A stretch of DNA of 64,000 nucleotides from Lactobacillus sp. ESL0679 (GTDB lineage: Bacteria; Bacillota; Bacilli; Lactobacillales; Lactobacillaceae). The notes beneath the pieces are model-generated. The model saw only the letters and a program-made list of their open reading frames with translations. It was not told the origin of the DNA and did no database searches. The stretch lies in contig NZ_JAQTIG010000005.1 of NCBI RefSeq assembly GCF_029433515.1, positions 99,267-163,266 of the forward strand, written 5' to 3'. Made by a program: the position numbers and the translations under genes. Shown here piece by piece: positions 1-7,715 of the stretch (positions are counted from its first letter, which is position 1; each line of letters opens with the position of its first letter).

Positions 1-29
1 GCTACCTAGTGAAGTAAAAGGAGATAAAT

Positions 30-320
30 CTAGACTAATCTGTTTAAATTATCATGCGTACCTAAATCGATTAATACTAAAATTAACTCTTTCTTTTTGT
101 TATCGAAACTATAGATTAATAACCAATCATCATTATATTGGCGGTCAATATGTAATTCACGAAAATTTTTAAATAATTTATGATCTTTATGTACTTTTAA
201 AAATAATTGATTATTTTCTTGAATAGCTTTAAGGCAATCAATGATTTTGTTCATTGGATAATGTTTTTTAGCATAATATTTATAAGATCTTTTAAACCGC
301 TTGGTAGGATTAATCTTCAC
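30..320 (-). CDS. YafQ/RelE-type mRNA interferase toxin
   Basis: A 96-residue basic protein of the YafQ branch of the RelE/ParE superfamily. These toxins cleave mRNA in the ribosomal A site and are neutralised by the neighbouring antitoxin. Visible family hallmarks are the HKDHKL segment (residues 44-49), H57 in RELHI, the D65-W-LLIY strand and the C-terminal GTHDNL (H89), which match the His/Asp residues of the YafQ active site. The length is normal for the family. Its start overlaps the end of the upstream antitoxin gene by 11 nt, so the pair is translationally coupled on the minus strand. Function is inferred from family resemblance. Confidence 0.85.
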   Translation of the reverse strand: MKINPTKRFKRSYKYYAKKHYPMNKIIDCLKAIQENNQLFLKVHKDHKLFKNFRELHIDRQYNDDWLLIYSFDNKKKELILVLIDLGTHDNLNRLV

Positions 321-573
321 TATTCATTGCCTTAATAAAATCATTAATTGAGTTATAGCTGCCAGCATAATCTTGGTTTTCCGCTTCTTGAATAGCTTGA
401 GTAAGTTCCGTAACTGGCCGTAATTTTAAGGGAATACTTTTTGTATGTTGCACTTCTTTAAGATACATTTTTATTCCTGTACTTAAGTCAAGACCATAAT
501 ATTTAAAAATTGCAGTAACCTCTTTTTTCTCTTCTTCAGGAATTTTAAAATTTACTTGACTAATTTTGGTCAT
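310..573 (-). CDS. RelB/DinJ-family antitoxin
   Basis: An antitoxin of about 87 residues. The N-terminal half (KISQVNFKIPEEEK and the following GLDLSTGIKMYLKEV) is the ribbon-helix-helix DNA-binding pattern of RelB/DinJ proteins, and the C-terminal half should wrap the toxin. An in-frame ATG exists at 588, but a TCCTCC complement (GGAGGA on the coding strand, 581-586) sits 7 nt before the ATG at 573, so that start is chosen. RHH antitoxins of this family usually repress their own promoter. An AT-rich TATA-like stretch at about 600-625 is the likely promoter region. Confidence 0.82.
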   Translation of the reverse strand: MTKISQVNFKIPEEEKKEVTAIFKYYGLDLSTGIKMYLKEVQHTKSIPLKLRPVTELTQAIQEAENQDYAGSYNSINDFIKAMNSED

Positions 574-745
574 TTTTGGTTCCTCCATCTATTAATCTTA
601 ACTATATTATATATAAAAGCTATAAAATTACTAGAAAAATCTATCTTTTATATAGAAAAAATATTTTTTATGCTATCGCAATACTTTTCTCGCATTTTCC
701 TGTAAAATAGAGATGTTAATCAGTGTTTGTAAAAAAGGACGAAAG

Positions 746-2092
746 ATGGAAAAAAATCAAATTATCGACTTAGAAATCACCGACTTATCTTACGAGGCAA
801 TGGGAGTAGCGCATTATGAAGGGATGACGGTCTTCGTCACCAATGCGCTGCCAGGTGAAACGGTTAGTGCCAAAATCTTAAAGGTCAAGAAGCGGTTCGC
901 TTTTGCCAAAATCGAAAAGATTATTAAGGAAAGCCCTGACCGGGTAAATATCAAGCTTAACCAGTGGGTGCAAACTGGGCTGGCATCACTGGCCCACATT
1001 AAGTATGACAAACAGTTGGAATTCAAGCGTAATCAGGTGGTCAACTTGTTGCAAAAGGCTCATTTGGACAATGTTGAAGTCGGTCAGACTTTGCCAAGTC
1101 CAGAAGAGACAGGCTATCGTAACAAGGCGCAGGTGCCGGTGCGGACAGTTAACGGACAATTGGAGATTGGCTTTTTCAGACGGCATTCACACGACTTGGT
1201 GCCATTGACTAATTTCTTTACGACCGATCCCGAAATTGACCGCGTTTTGGTTGCCGTTCGTGACATTTTGCGTGCCAGCAAGGTACCAGCTTATGATGAA
1301 ATTCATAATAAGGGCGAGGTGCGCTATCTTGATGTGCGCCGTAGTAAGGCTAATGGTGAACTGATGGTCATCTTGGTTTGTCTGCACAAGGATTTCCCTC
1401 AATTAGAAAAAATTGCCTCAGAAATCAAGAAAATCGAGGGTGTTACAAGCTTAGTCTTGAATTACAACCCGAAGAAGACAAATGTTATTTTGGGTAAGGC
1501 TGACTACTTAATATTTGGTAAGCCGCAGATTGTTGACCAAATTGGTGATGTTAAGTTCAGAATTTCACCAGAGAGTTTCTTCCAAATTAACTCGCTGCAA
1601 ACACCAAGATTGTACGACTTGGCAATTAAGCAAGCTGACCTGCAACCAACTGATACAGTGATCGATGCTTATTCTGGTATCGGAACGATTGGCTTGAGTG
1701 TTGCCAAGCACGTGAAGAGTGTGCGCGGGATTGAAGTTGTGCGGGATGCCGTTAAGGATGCCAATGACAACGCTGAAATGAACGATATTCACAATGCTAA
1801 GTACTTTGTTGGCAAGGCCGAAGACTTAATGCCACATTGGGCTGATAAGGGAATTACCAGCGACGTGATTTTCGTTGATCCACCAAGAAAGGGCTTGACG
1901 CCAGAATTTATTGCTGGTGCGGTTAAGACCGGTCCGAAGAAGATTGTATATATCTCATGCAACCCCGCAACGCTTGTGCGCGACTTGCAAGAATTCCAAA
2001 AGCTGGGTTACGACTTCAACCGGATTGATCCTGTTGATATGTTCCCACAAACGCCACATGTCGAAGCAGTTACGGTGTTAACGAGAAAATAG
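746..2092 (+). CDS. rlmD: 23S rRNA (uracil-5-)-methyltransferase, RlmD/RlmCD family
   Basis: A SAM-dependent TrmA/RumA-family RNA methyltransferase of about 448 residues that makes m5U in 23S rRNA. It has an N-terminal TRAM domain (residues 5-60), a central RNA-recognition part, the SAM-binding YSGIGTIGL, the VDPPRKGL motif, and the catalytic cysteine in SCNPAT (about C405) followed by the general-base glutamate in PHVEAV. An ATG at 713 would add 11 residues, but AGGA at 736-739 lies 6 nt before the ATG at 746, so 746 is preferred. The Fe-S cluster cysteines usual in RumA (CxxC before the QHxxY segment) are absent; the equivalent stretch reads TGLASLAHI. A strong terminator follows. Confidence 0.93.
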   Translation: MEKNQIIDLEITDLSYEAMGVAHYEGMTVFVTNALPGETVSAKILKVKKRFAFAKIEKIIKESPDRVNIKLNQWVQTGLASLAHIKYDKQLEFKRNQVVNLLQKAHLDNVEVGQTLPSPEETGYRNKAQVPVRTVNGQLEIGFFRRHSHDLVPLTNFFTTDPEIDRVLVAVRDILRASKVPAYDEIHNKGEVRYLDVRRSKANGELMVILVCLHKDFPQLEKIASEIKKIEGVTSLVLNYNPKKTNVILGKADYLIFGKPQIVDQIGDVKFRISPESFFQINSLQTPRLYDLAIKQADLQPTDTVIDAYSGIGTIGLSVAKHVKSVRGIEVVRDAVKDANDNAEMNDIHNAKYFVGKAEDLMPHWADKGITSDVIFVDPPRKGLTPEFIAGAVKTGPKKIVYISCNPATLVRDLQEFQKLGYDFNRIDPVDMFPQTPHVEAVTVLTRK

Positions 2093-2134
2093 AAAAAAGT
2101 GCAATGAAAGTAAAAAATTTCATTGCACTTTTTT
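2093..2134 (+). terminator. Rho-independent terminator after rlmD
   Basis: A perfect 17-bp inverted repeat (arms 2093-2109 and 2118-2134) encloses an 8-nt loop. The right arm ends in a T-run and the left arm starts with an A-run, so it may work in both directions. It starts at the rlmD stop codon. Confidence 0.9.
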
Positions 2135-2160
2135 AGTATCTGAATTTTTATTTTTAGTGT

Positions 2161-2186
2161 TATAATTAGTACGATTAAAAGTACTA
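2161..2186 (+). promoter_or_regulatory. Promoter -10 box and operator-like repeat of the Phd/RelE-type module
   Basis: A perfect TATAAT lies at 2161-2166. Immediately downstream is an inverted repeat TAGTAC (2167-2172) / GTACTA (2181-2186), just before the AGGAGG ribosome binding site at 2188-2193. A repeat between -10 and SD fits autorepression by a Phd/YefM-type antitoxin. The repressor assignment is inference. Confidence 0.55.
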
Positions 2187-2200
2187 CAGGAGGATGAACA

Positions 2201-2542
2201 ATGATGCTAGCGAAAAAAATAAATGTACCTTTAACTTCGATTTCTGATGTCAAAAAGGCACCAATGAAGGCTTTTTCGTTGTCAAAAGACAATCAAGCAC
2301 CAGTCTATGTGTTGAACAACAATAAAGAAGTTGGCGTCATGCTAGATATTGACCAGTATAACAAGATTATTGATCTAGTTGAAAAGGCGGGGCAGATTGT
2401 TGACAACGCGGCGGAAGAAACATATCAAAAAAAGGTTGCTGAACGTTTGGCGAAAAAGAATGAACCACATTTGTCTAATGAAGAAGTTCTTGGCAAAGAT
2501 TGGGAGCAAGGCCTAGAGCAACTTTCGGATGAATGGGAGTAA
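2201..2542 (+). CDS. Phd/YefM-family antitoxin
   Basis: A 113-residue protein. The N-terminal pattern (TSISDVKKAP, then PVYVLNNNKEVGVMLDIDQYNKI, residues 13-58) is the Phd/YefM DNA-binding and dimerisation fold, followed by an acidic, helical toxin-binding tail. Two consecutive ATGs (2201, 2204) follow AGGAGG at 2188-2193; the first is used here. The next gene starts 3 nt after the stop codon, so the two are one operon with the toxin downstream. Confidence 0.85.
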   Translation: MMLAKKINVPLTSISDVKKAPMKAFSLSKDNQAPVYVLNNNKEVGVMLDIDQYNKIIDLVEKAGQIVDNAAEETYQKKVAERLAKKNEPHLSNEEVLGKDWEQGLEQLSDEWE

Positions 2543-2545
2543 TGC

Positions 2546-2857
2546 TTGGGGATGTATCAATTATCTTGGTTTAAAGAGGCAGCTGAAGAGTATCGCAAAC
2601 TTGATGGTTCACAAAAAATTCAAGTTAAAAAGGGTTTAGTTAAAATTCAAGAGCGTGGCTTACAAGCTGGTAAGCCACTCGCAAAGAAAAAATATGATTT
2701 ATCAATGTGTCGGGAAATAAAAATGCGTCGACTTGGCTTGAGGATTATTTTTAAGGAAAGTAATGAATCAATTCAAATCATTGATATTGTTTGTGTTGGT
2801 AAACGGTCAGATGAAGAAGTATTTGAGACAGCAGCAAAATTATTAGGGTTACTCTAA
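2546..2857 (+). CDS. RelE/ParE-superfamily toxin
   Basis: A 103-residue basic protein. The pattern YQLSWFKEAAEEYRKLDGSQ, then AGKPL, CREIKMRRLGLRIIFK and IDIVCVGKRSDEEVF is that of RelE/ParE-type toxins, with conserved Arg/Lys in the central beta sheet and an IxxxxVGKR strand near residue 83. The TTG at 2546 has GGGAG (2535-2539) 6 nt upstream. An ATG at 2552 is an alternative only two codons later. The partner is the preceding antitoxin. The target (ribosome-bound mRNA or gyrase) cannot be told from sequence. Confidence 0.8.
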   Translation: MGMYQLSWFKEAAEEYRKLDGSQKIQVKKGLVKIQERGLQAGKPLAKKKYDLSMCREIKMRRLGLRIIFKESNESIQIIDIVCVGKRSDEEVFETAAKLLGLL

Positions 2858-2937
2858 ATTGAAAAATATATGCGGGTTAAGAAATATTTTTTATATGTGA
2901 CTTGCAAGAATGATTTGTGATAAAAGAGGACAAAATT

Positions 2938-3096
2938 ATGGCAGAAGATAGCTTAAACTCTGCAGATGGGTTACCTAAAGAAGTAGAAAATGCAATGAGT
3001 GTTGCTAAAGCAGAAGAATTAGGATTGATTAATGATACTAGTGAATCTGTCACAAGTATTAAGTCTTTGCGTAAACGCTGGAGGGGTAAAGAGTGA
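2938..3096 (+). CDS. Small hypothetical protein (52 aa), possible addiction-module remnant
   Basis: A short reading frame with a good ribosome binding site (GAGGA at 2926-2930) encoding 52 residues that end in a basic cluster (SLRKRWRGKE). No family recognised. A GTG at 3092 overlapping its stop would open a second frame that ends after 12 codons, which looks like the start of a lost partner gene. The whole 2858-3199 stretch is therefore read as decayed toxin-antitoxin material, but that is inference. Confidence 0.4.
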   Translation: MAEDSLNSADGLPKEVENAMSVAKAEELGLINDTSESVTSIKSLRKRWRGKE

Positions 3097-3199
3097 AGGT
3101 TGGCTTAAAAAAAGATTTGTTAGGCACATAGATAATCTTGGCAATTCTTTTAAATTGTCACGTACAGAAACTAATGAGGTAAAGGTGGAATAAATATAA

Positions 3200-3727
3200 A
3201 TGATGAACTACAAATATTACGAAAAAAAACTAAATGATGTAATAACAAAAAGTAGAATTGAAACGGGTATTGAAATAATTGCTTTCAACGTACTTGATGA
3301 AATTATTACGAATTATGGATTAACTTTATGTGCTATTGATAGTATAACGAGTGATAATGAACCAAGGCTTAACACTGAGGGTGGTTTTTCTGATTTGGCA
3401 GTTGTTTCAAATGATTTTGAGTATGGAAACGTTACTAATAGTGACAAAGCATATGGTTTTATTGAAGTAAAAGCACCATACACGAAAATTTCAAGTAATG
3501 ATCCACAATTTATTGGGCAAGGAAATGATATAAGTAAGAAACATTCTCATATTTATAAAAACTTGTATACAAATGGATTGGTTTGGATATATCGTGGGAA
3601 TAATTCTGAAAAATGGGAAATAAACCTAACTAAGTCGAAGATGACTAGTTCTGGTAGTACTAAGGTTGAAATACTTAAAAATGAATTTTTAGATTTACTA
3701 ACTAAATTAAGAGCTATAAAGTGGTAG
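3200..3727 (+). CDS. Hypothetical protein with PD-(D/E)XK nuclease-like core
   Basis: A 175-residue protein of no recognised family. The stretch GGFSDLAVVSND (about residues 61-72), followed 16-20 residues later by YGFIEVKAP, has the D...(15-25)...ExK layout of PD-(D/E)XK nucleases and of the HSDR-N-like domains found in many restriction proteins. AAGGTGG about 12 nt upstream can serve as SD for the first of two ATGs. It is followed by a hairpin and then the AAA ATPase gene. The nuclease role is inferred from the motif alone. Confidence 0.55.
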   Translation: MMNYKYYEKKLNDVITKSRIETGIEIIAFNVLDEIITNYGLTLCAIDSITSDNEPRLNTEGGFSDLAVVSNDFEYGNVTNSDKAYGFIEVKAPYTKISSNDPQFIGQGNDISKKHSHIYKNLYTNGLVWIYRGNNSEKWEINLTKSKMTSSGSTKVEILKNEFLDLLTKLRAIKW

Positions 3728-3747
3728 AGAGAGTAGAATAATAAATT

Positions 3748-3790
3748 AAAGATACTAATCTAGATTATGATAATTTAGATTAGTATCTTT
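3748..3790 (+). terminator. Hairpin/terminator related to the palindrome at 3818
   Basis: Arms 3748-3767 and 3771-3790 pair over 20 bp with one wobble and a 3-nt loop, then TTT. It probably terminates the gene ending at 3727. Its core (TACTAATYTAGATTA) recurs in the next palindrome. Confidence 0.65.
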
Positions 3791-3817
3791 TTGACTAAAA
3801 AATAAAGCTTACTTTTT

Positions 3818-3860
3818 AATTATACTAATTTAGATTATAATAATCTAAATTAGTATAATT
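3818..3860. repeat. 20-bp perfect palindrome before the AAA ATPase gene
   Basis: Perfect inverted repeat with arms 3818-3837 and 3841-3860 and a TAA spacer. Each arm carries TATAAT at its outer end. It sits directly upstream of the SD (GCAGGAG, 3863-3869) of the ATPase reading frame, so it is either an operator or an mRNA hairpin. It shares its core with the hairpin 28 bp upstream. Confidence 0.6.
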
Positions 3861-3874
3861 TGCAGGAGTAAATA

Positions 3875-5259
3875 ATGTTTGTTGGACGTAAAAAAGAATT
3901 AGCTGCCTTAGAAGAATGTATGAGCAGAATAGATTTCAAATGGCAATTGTCTATGGCAGAAGAAGAATTGGTAAAACTGCATTGCTGAATGAGTTCATTA
4001 AGGGCAAAAACTCGTTATTTTTCCCAGCTGAGGAAGTAAATGATTCACTTAATTTACAAAAGTTTTCGCGAATTTTAGGTGAGAAGCTTGGAATTAATAA
4101 TTTTCCGACCGTAACGGATTGGGAAGAATTATTTGCAATAATTGATGAAAAATTTGCCCAATCACATTTAGTTTTAGTAATTGATGAGTATCCGTATGCG
4201 GCAACAGCTAATAAGTCGCTGAATTCGATTTTGCAACATATTATTGATTATCAATTTAAGCAAAGCAATATTTTCTTGATTTTGTGTGGGTCGTCAATGA
4301 GTTTTATGGAAAATCAGGTTTTAGGTAAAAAGAGCCCATTATTTGGTAGAAGAACTGGACAATTAAAAGTTAATCCATTAGATTATTACGATGCTGCTAA
4401 ATTTTATCCTGCTGTTAGTAGTGAAGATAAAATTAAATATTACGCGTGCGTGGGTGGCACCCCATACTACCTGTCATTGATCAATCCTAAGTTAAGTTTT
4501 CACCAAAATATAACCAACCTATTTTTTAAGATGACTGGTTATTTATTTAATGAAGGAACTTTGCTCATGAAGCAGGAATTTCGGGAGCCAGCCAATTATA
4601 ATTCGGTGCTGCAGGCAATTGCTAGTGGAGCTAACACACTGAATGAAATTGTTGGCTTCACGCGTTTAGAGAGCAGTGTGGCATCTCGATATTTAGTAAC
4701 TTTACGCGAACTTAATTATGTTGAGCGAATTGTCCCATTTGGTGCAAATCCACTCAAGCGTAAAACTAGTCAGTATCAGATAACTGAGAACTTCTTAGCT
4801 TTCTGGTATCGGTATGTTTTTAGTGTGCGGGATGAAATTGAGCAAGGCAATGGCACGATTTATTCTATGGCTGCAATGCAGGATTTAAGTGATTTTGTTG
4901 GACCAATTTTTGAAGAAATTACTAGACAATACTTACGAAGAATGAATATGGCCAAGCAACTGCCATTTATTGCTAAGACTTTTGGCAAATGGTGGGGCAA
5001 AGATAAAAAGGGCAACGTCCAAGAAATTGATGTAGTTGTGGAATCGTTGGATAGTAAAAAATTATTGATTGGTGAATGCAAATGGCGCGATCAATTCAAG
5101 GTTAAGCAAACAGTTGCGCGTTTGGCTGATCGTTCTGCAATCTTTGATAAACATACTTGCTACAAATATTTATTTACTAAGTTGCCAGTAGAGTTGCAAG
5201 ATAAAGATGTAGTTAATGTGAGTGTCGAAGATTATTTTGATGAAGGATTAGAAGAATAA
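3875..5259 (+). pseudogene. AAA ATPase (DUF234-type), frameshifted near its N terminus
   Basis: An archaeal-type AAA ATPase: Walker A GRRRIGKT, Walker B LVLVIDEYPY, sensor region LILCGSSMSFM, an arginine-rich GRRTGQL, and a C-terminal DUF234-like, nuclease-like domain (DVVVE, LLIGECKW). The natural start is ATG 3875 with SD GCAGGAG, giving MFVGRKKELAALEEC in frame. The expected continuation YEQNRFQM lies in another frame, reached if one T is restored around 3917-3920. As written the first frame stops soon after. A shorter product of 447 residues could start at ATG 3916 but would lack the conserved first 14 residues and has a poor SD. Cause: a real 1-nt deletion or a sequencing error. The role of this family is uncertain; many lie near defence genes. 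Confidence 0.75.
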
Positions 5260-5299
5260 AATAGATTTCACATTGATTTTATGCATCTTAATTATTAGT

Positions 5300-5340
5300 T
5301 ATAACTAAAAACTAAAGAGCACCTAGATTAGTCTATAATG
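5300..5340 (+). promoter_or_regulatory. Putative promoter of the secreted-protein gene
   Basis: TATAAT at 5334-5339, preceded by TATAACTAAAAA. The same arrangement (TATAACTAAAAA then GTCTATAATGG) recurs upstream of the gene at 6222. No good -35 hexamer is evident. Confidence 0.45.
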
Positions 5341-5438
5341 GCATGGTGATTTCCTGCTAATTTATTAATCAATATTGCTAGCGCTTACTGAAAAAAGTAT
5401 AATTAATTGAAATAATTATTATGAAAGTGGGTTTTACA

Positions 5439-5918
5439 ATGAAAGCTAGAAAATTATTGAGTGTAATGATCACAGCAATAGTGCTGGTAATTATTGGATC
5501 AATAAATTTGACAAAGGTTCAGGCTAAGTATGTAGGGCATAATGCTACACCAACTGAATTAAGAGGAAACTGGTATAAGTATGAGGGCAACAATAAATGG
5601 ACTCATGTAAAAATTACTAAGCACGCTTATATAATAAATGGAAAAACAATTTGTAGCAGTAATAAAAAAGGCGTTAAAAAGTTATACGTAACCCAAAGTC
5701 AAGAACAAGGCGGTAAAGTTTATAATTTCAATAAATTTAAATTTCATTATCAGGAAGTTGGCGTTAATTGGCTGTCAAAACGGAAGATACATGGTAAACG
5801 TGTAATGAAGAGCTACTACAATATGGGATATTTTCAAGTTTATACACGTAACAAATTGAAACATAAATATAACTATGAAGTTAATGGTAGTAAATATCTA
5901 AAACAACTAGGTAAGTAA
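5439..5918 (+). CDS. Secreted hypothetical protein
   Basis: About 159 residues. A basic start (MKARK), a hydrophobic core (LLSVMITAIVLVIIGSI) and a VQA-KY cleavage site near residue 29 make a classical Sec signal peptide. The mature part is small, basic and rich in Tyr/Trp (LRGNWYKYEGNNKW, YNMGYFQVYTRNK), a composition often seen in Lactobacillus extracellular proteins of unknown function. ATG 5421 is in frame six codons earlier but has no SD and would spoil the signal peptide, so 5439 is chosen. A terminator follows. No enzyme domain is visible. Confidence 0.7.
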   Translation: MKARKLLSVMITAIVLVIIGSINLTKVQAKYVGHNATPTELRGNWYKYEGNNKWTHVKITKHAYIINGKTICSSNKKGVKKLYVTQSQEQGGKVYNFNKFKFHYQEVGVNWLSKRKIHGKRVMKSYYNMGYFQVYTRNKLKHKYNYEVNGSKYLKQLGK

Positions 5919-5938
5919 TAATTGATAATATTTATAGG

Positions 5939-5984
5939 AGCCTATTAAGTAGGAAAATTAATTCTTGTTTGGTAGGCTTTTTTT
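5939..5984 (+). terminator. Terminator after the secreted-protein gene
   Basis: AGCCTATT (5939-5946) pairs with GGTAGGCT (5971-5978), two wobbles, followed by a seven-T run. The remaining 5985-6221 stretch is AT-rich with no gene; it holds the promoter noted at 6154-6184. Confidence 0.65.
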
Positions 5985-6153
5985 CTACCCAAAGTTAAGT
6001 ATATTAAGAACTGAGTGTAGACTACAATAAGCGATCATTATATATAGTATTTAAGAAGAGACAACAACGTAAATAAAACTTAATTTACTTATTTACTAAA
6101 AAATATTATAGAGCTTAAGATAAAAAATACTTTATAGTTTAAATACATTGGTA

Positions 6154-6184
6154 CCTATAACTAAAAAATAAGGTGGTCTATAAT
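6154..6184 (+). promoter_or_regulatory. Putative promoter of the 6222 gene
   Basis: TATAACTAAAAA at 6156-6167, then GTCTATAATGG with TATAAT at 6179-6184. It resembles the region before the gene at 5439, which suggests co-regulation or a common origin. Confidence 0.45.
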
Positions 6185-6221
6185 GGTAATATAGTTAGCT
6201 TTAAAATCGAGGTGCATAATA

Positions 6222-7715
6222 ATGAAGTATCTTGAGCAGTTACATGAATTCGCTGATAGATGGCGGAAAAACTTTAGTGATCCAGATATTGATTATCATG
6301 AATTAATTGATTTTAATTTCTATAATGATTGTGATCGTTTGGGCTTTAAGATAAATAGTGCAGGTTTAGTGCTTAAATATGGAGATGCAATTTTTGATTA
6401 TCAAGCGCTGGCTAAGACTGTAAGCAAAATCACTGATGTTAGTCAGTTAGGCTCACTTATTTTTGCGCGCTGGCAATATTTTCATAATTTGGAAAATAAT
6501 CAGGCGCAACAAATTCTTAAATTTGAGAATAGATCTTGGTTCCTGATTGCCTTAACACAATTGTGGAACTTAACTGTTAATGATTCGAGACTTTTTTATG
6601 GGCAGATCAGGCAGATGGAGCTGAATTCAAATCTTTTAGGTCTTAACTTTCAAGATAACACGCAAAGCAAACAAGTCTTGAATCTTGATGAATATGGTAA
6701 TGTTCAATTTACTGCTTATAATTATGATGTTATGGCCAAGACTTACACTAAGGCTCAAAAAAGAAATTTTAAGATAAATCAAGATACTGCTCAGCATATT
6801 CTGTGGATGCTAGCGAATTATTTTAAACAAATTCATGATGAAATTGTGACTACAGATGTGGGGAACTGGCAGTTAGAACTCACAAATACAGCTGGTCAGA
6901 CATTTACGTTTTCTGGATCGTTAGATAGTTTTGGAGAAGAAAAATCTAGCTGGTCTAAATTATTGCGGATAGCCTTAAAAATGCCTGAGCTTGCAGCTTT
7001 TGATGGTGGTAAGAAGCCAGATAAAATAGACATAATTTGTCTTGATTATCATCGCAATGACAAGATTAATTTTATCAAGACAGCTAATCATAAGCCTTTT
7101 TGGCTGCATTATCATGAAAAACTGTCAATTGATCGAAAAACAAAAACTCTTACATATTTTCAAAAATCCAGTAATGGTAATAGAGTTGAACAAAAATTTC
7201 GCTTGAATAGTAGCGTGACCAATCTTCTAGACAGTCTTGATCCTGAGGCGCTGTTTGCAAGTGGCGGCAGTAATTACTTTGATAGAAACAATCATTATCG
7301 CTTTACGATATCGTATCAACATGCGCAACCTCGAGTAATCAAAGGCGATTTTACTGAAGATGGATTGCCAGATGATTATCCAGATTTTGTAGAACGATTG
7401 CGGCACTTTATTAATTATCATGGTCAAGGTGGCTTACTTGATCATCTGTACTTTGGCCGCCCTAGCAAGCATCATGGTGACTATATCTTTTGTAGTGTGC
7501 GACTGCAGAAAAATTCGCCGAGCTATTATTATCTATCTGACGACAAAAATATTTCAGTAGGTGATTGCGTTGTTGTGCCGGTTGGAGACGATGATCATGA
7601 ACTGCATGGAATAGTCACTAAAGTGGAATATTTAAGGCGTAAAAAAGGACCATTTCCAATTGAAAAGACCAAGCACATTATTAGTAATGAGGGAGAATGG
7701 GAAGGTGAGTGGTGA
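6222..7715 (+). CDS. Hypothetical protein, paralogue of the following gene
   Basis: A 497-residue soluble protein of no recognised family. No signal peptide or membrane segment is seen. The middle carries GNWQLEL and a segment RVIKGDFTEDGLPDDYPDFVERL. The last 70 residues (YYYLSDDKNISVGDCVVVPVGDDD...GIVTKVEYL...P.EKTKHI) form a small beta-barrel-like module reminiscent of the PriA 3'-binding domain. All three blocks recur in the same order in the next gene, so these are tandem paralogues. The downstream gene starts inside this one (11-nt overlap), which indicates translational coupling. It lies in an island of defence-type genes, but no role can be assigned. Confidence 0.65.
   Translation: MKYLEQLHEFADRWRKNFSDPDIDYHELIDFNFYNDCDRLGFKINSAGLVLKYGDAIFDYQALAKTVSKITDVSQLGSLIFARWQYFHNLENNQAQQILKFENRSWFLIALTQLWNLTVNDSRLFYGQIRQMELNSNLLGLNFQDNTQSKQVLNLDEYGNVQFTAYNYDVMAKTYTKAQKRNFKINQDTAQHILWMLANYFKQIHDEIVTTDVGNWQLELTNTAGQTFTFSGSLDSFGEEKSSWSKLLRIALKMPELAAFDGGKKPDKIDIICLDYHRNDKINFIKTANHKPFWLHYHEKLSIDRKTKTLTYFQKSSNGNRVEQKFRLNSSVTNLLDSLDPEALFASGGSNYFDRNNHYRFTISYQHAQPRVIKGDFTEDGLPDDYPDFVERLRHFINYHGQGGLLDHLYFGRPSKHHGDYIFCSVRLQKNSPSYYYLSDDKNISVGDCVVVPVGDDDHELHGIVTKVEYLRRKKGPFPIEKTKHIISNEGEWEGEW

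Noticed and set aside
30..588. Start of the RelB-type antitoxin at 588
   Set aside because: The SD (581-586) would lie inside the coding sequence at its very start; it serves the ATG at 573.
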